Of a DNA stretch of 64,000 bases, positions 61,233 through 64,000 are shown in pieces. Every line of letters starts with the position of its first letter. The stretch's first letter is position 1. The position numbers and the translations under genes were made by a program. The DNA comes from Siphlonurus alternatus. Its lineage: Eukaryota > Arthropoda > Insecta > Ephemeroptera > Siphlonuridae. The notes under the pieces were generated by a model. The model saw nothing but the letters and a program-made list of their open reading frames with translations. It was not told the origin of the DNA and did no database searches. The stretch covers positions 22,563,551-22,627,550 of the forward strand of contig OX463778.1 in assembly GCA_949825025.1 (NCBI GenBank), in the 5' to 3' direction.

Positions 61233-62192
61233 TTAACCCTGGTACTGGTACCCTCCTCCATGTAATCCACCAATGGCTGGTCTATTGGTCCAACTTCCAG
61301 TGTAATAGTCTTGGTTGTCACGGTCGTATCTGTTGTAGTTACCGCGGTTGTAGTTATCACGATCATAGCTGTTGTAGCGGTGCCATGAATCGCCTGTTCC
61401 CACGTTACTAACATACCCTGAGCTACCACCGTACCCTGCACCACTGCCGTATGCTGCACCACTGCCGTATGCTGCACCACTGCCGTATGCTGCACCACTG
61501 CCGTACCCTACACCACTGCCGTACCCTGAGCTTCCTCCATAGTGAGAGCTTCCGTATAGACCTCCTCCATAACCTGCCCCGCTGGAACCGTATCCACTAT
61601 TAATACTATTATAATTAGAGTTATATCCCGGATTGACGCCATAACCTGCATTACTATACCCAGATCCATAACCACCTCCAATATTACTACTTCCATATCC
61701 ACGATTCCAAGTATCACCATTATTTCCATAACCTACATTTTGATTATATCCATTATATCTCGGGTAAGATGGTTCAAATCTAGAATGTTGTTGAGTATTA
61801 TAGTTATTGTAAGGTTGTTGTTCATAACGATTGTAGTCATATCTGTTATATTCGATTCTGTTTCCATATCGATTATCATGTTGATTATAAGCAGGTCGAG
61901 CGTATGGATCGTATCGATTATAGTCAGTGGACGAGGGTGAGAATTTGTTGTAATCGCTGACGGGGTAGGGTGCTTGATAAAAAGGAACTGCCGGGGTTGA
62001 GTAGCTGCTTCTGGTAAATAGTGCTTCTCTTGAGCCCTCTTTGGGGGCCTCAGTGGACGTGCTTCTGGTTTCGGAGTCGGAGGGGGCGGGGGCGGAGAAC
62101 GCGGGGGCGGGGGCCGTGAAGACAGTGATCGCGTGCAGAAGTACGCAGCATAGAACCTGGAACAACACAATGTGAGTCAAATTAAATGACAT
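61233..62192 (-). CDS. Secreted Gly/Tyr/Asn-rich structural protein
   Basis: A continuous minus-strand ORF codes up to 319 aa. The first 25-30 residues are hydrophobic (VLCCVLLHAITVFTAPAPAF) and fit a signal peptide. The mature part runs from an Ala/Pro/Ser linker, through an Asn/Tyr/Arg-rich region with NRYD repeats (DYNRYDPYARP; NRIEYNRYDYNRY), to a Gly/Tyr/Ser-rich domain with GYGSG and YGSGAA repeats, and back to NRYDRDN repeats. Such composition is usual for arthropod cuticle or adhesive proteins. The ATG at 62192 may not be the real start: TTGTGTTGTTCCAG just before VLCCVLL is a good splice acceptor (ending near 62158), so a short first exon upstream is likely; I could not find it. Confidence 0.75.
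   Translation of the reverse strand: MSFNLTHIVLFQVLCCVLLHAITVFTAPAPAFSAPAPSDSETRSTSTEAPKEGSREALFTRSSYSTPAVPFYQAPYPVSDYNKFSPSSTDYNRYDPYARPAYNQHDNRYGNRIEYNRYDYNRYEQQPYNNYNTQQHSRFEPSYPRYNGYNQNVGYGNNGDTWNRGYGSSNIGGGYGSGYSNAGYGVNPGYNSNYNSINSGYGSSGAGYGGGLYGSSHYGGSSGYGSGVGYGSGAAYGSGAAYGSGAAYGSGAGYGGSSGYVSNVGTGDSWHRYNSYDRDNYNRGNYNRYDRDNQDYYTGSWTNRPAIGGLHGGGYQYQG
61430..61514 (-). repeat. 18-bp coding tandem repeat (GSGAAY)
   Basis: Four to five nearly identical 18-bp units code YGSGAA-type hexapeptides within the Gly/Tyr-rich protein. Bases are nearly perfectly repeated, including at third positions, which points to recent slippage or unequal crossing over. Confidence 0.9.
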
Positions 62193-63074
62193 TTAATTCA
62201 AAAGTGCATTTTCTTAAAACTTCAGATAATGTTTAACAAAATAAAAATAATGATAAAAAAAGTTATCTTTGCTTGCTAAAAATTTGTGAAAAAAATGTTT
62301 TATTTTTTAAGTTAAATAAAGAAATTCATACACCAGTAATAAATAAATTTATAATAGCACAATAATTGATTTATAAAATAAAATTACTATGTATGTTAAG
62401 GTTCAAATGAAAAATATTTCACACCGAAAATAATATTGATGTTAAGTTTTTTGAGTATTTTTTCATTGTCATGTCTAATTTTTATACACAAAACTATAAG
62501 CTAGCTGCAGCTTTCGTTTGAGTACGGAAAAACATGCAAAAATGACTATAAAATGATCTATAAAACATTCTAGAACGAACAACATGAAAATTTTCTATAG
62601 GCGTTGAAAGGATTAATTTTTGACCCGGAATAAAGTTCACACTTAACCTAACAAATTCCTTTTAATACACTCTGCATTATACATGTTGCGTTATCAGAGA
62701 GGCTTATGTTATCAAGCACCTATAGAGTCACGCACGAGAGTGACATCTGAATGGCATCTTCGTGTGTCGTGATGCGTGGAGAAAATTGCCTGTCAACCAA
62801 TGTGTCACTTTAATCTGCTGCCGTGATGCGTAGCGAAGCGAAAGTCAACAACTTTTCCTGCTAAAGAAGTTGCATAACTTCACGGCGTAAATAAAAGTAG
62901 CATCAATCTAATAATTACAATAGCTCTTGGAAGAATAGTTTATGAAATTGTAATTTTCCGCTGCTGATTCTACTGTTTTGATTGAACACTCAAGCATATA
63001 ATAAGATAGGAAATTTTAATTAAATATACGTGAATGTAACAACAATTCCTATAATACTTGCATGATTTTTTTAT
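62193..63074. other. Upstream region of the Gly/Tyr-rich gene
   Basis: AT-rich. The first exon and promoter of the Gly/Tyr-rich gene may lie here or beyond, but I see no convincing ATG-plus-donor exon. About 62700-62880 is somewhat GC-richer and has repeated GTGATGCGT motifs. Confidence 0.4.
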
Positions 63075-63325
63075 TACAAATTTTGATCGAGAGCCTCGAG
63101 TTAAGTTTTTTCATATTTTTTTGAACCCTCGAATACCCTTAAAATTATGCTGCAAAACGCTGTGATTATAGTCATGCATTGCAATTATAGGAAAAGACTT
63201 TATATGACTATGACGTCACTGTGACTCTCCTCTCGATTCTAAAGGTATTATGGGGGTGTTATAGGAGGTTCAAAAAACTTTGAAACAATTTTTCAATACA
63301 TAAACTCATGCAGGTTGTCCATTGG
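63068..63325. mobile_element. Degenerate foldback element
   Basis: TTGCATGATTTTTTTATTAC and CAAATTTTGATCGAGAG at the left are weakly mirrored by CTCTCGATT and CATGCAGGTTGTCCATTGG at the right; the ends recall the element at 23835-24162. A TATGACGTCACTG site lies near 63210. The arms are diverged. Confidence 0.4.
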
Positions 63326-64000
63326 CCAAAGTAATATAAAGTATAATATGTAATTCAGATAATATGTCTTTTTTTAATAACGTATTTCAGTTATTGGAAA
63401 ACATCATTTGAAATTTGTACCTTGCGCTAATTTATTATCACACTTTAACGAATAATGTAAATTAAATAAATAAATATATTAGTGAGAAAAAAGAGATTTT
63501 AATCTATATAGAATTTTCATTTACATTTTTAGTTCCTTTTTTTTTAACATACGTGCCCAAAAAACTCAGCTATAATAAAAAATACCAGATTATGTTTTAA
63601 TGCTGCTTTGTACAAAGAAGTTGAAAATAATGTAAATCATATTCCTCGTAAGAACTGTAATGATAAAAATCCATGCATTATGTTTTAAATGTAATCATGT
63701 GCAATGAGGCTTCTTCACTCACTTTTCTTGATCTTTATATGCGCAATTTTCAGTATTTTACTGTCCTTAACACGTTTAATACGTAGAAAAAAAAGTAAGT
63801 AACATCATACGCCCGTATTATATAATTCTTTGCGATTGAACAAGAATGCAAAATATTATTATTCATGCTGCGCTATACACAGTATATAATTTATAGCTCT
63901 TCTAACCAGTTTTATTTTTTTAAAGCTTTGATTTTGATACAAATTTCTTGTCAAATTGAAATTTTTATGTACATTTTTATTTTATTGTTCATATAATTAT
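63326..64000. other. AT-rich sequence, nothing recognised
   Basis: No ORF, RNA gene, repeat or splice-bounded exon that I can support. Confidence 0.6.

Overview
The window reads as arthropod nuclear DNA, most likely crustacean; I cannot name the species. The reasons are intron-rich genes with GT-AG introns, a Smaug homologue, secreted Pro/Ala-rich and Gly/Tyr-rich cuticle-type proteins, a TCAGTT initiator at TATA spacing in front of one of them, a tRNA-derived SINE with a central block I remember from arthropod SINEs, and AT-rich DNA full of (AT)n tracts and foldback MITEs.

Layout. 1-9866 (+): the last seven coding exons of Smaug (SAMD4 family, RNA-binding translational repressor), with foldback transposons abutting at TTAA sites in one intron and a 1.67-kb hAT-like element in another. 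9867-17158: Smaug 3' UTR, then almost only mobile elements, including a 2.4-kb palindrome and three hAT MITEs with 8-bp target duplications. 17159-39253 (+): three tandem, intact 12-exon GH35 beta-galactosidase genes (667, 670 and 659 aa) with identical exon phases, both catalytic glutamates and signal peptides, and a GATA-site cluster in front of each. 40435-45191 (+): ADP-dependent glucokinase (ADPGK, 485 aa), whose 3' flank holds three adjoining TTAA elements. 47263-51964 (-): a BRMS1/BRMS1L homologue of the Sin3-HDAC complex, tail to tail with ADPGK. 52563-53033 (-): tRNA-Ile(UAU) with an intron, and tRNA-Gln(UUG). About 53381-57084 (+): an unrecognised multi-exon gene. 57813-58706 (-) and 61233-62192 (-): two secreted structural, cuticle-like proteins.

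No operon-like logic links the genes. The beta-galactosidases are one locally expanded family, probably digestive, and paralogues 1 and 2 look partly homogenised by gene conversion. The most unusual feature is the density of long, nearly perfect inverted-repeat elements, mostly with TTAA target sites and often with the octamer TGACGTCA. Several lie inside introns, where the transcript would fold into long double-stranded RNA. I did not find a clearly new biochemical system. The best leads are these foldback clusters, the 2.2-5.2 kb palindrome with an ORF in only one arm, and the conserved gene of unknown function.
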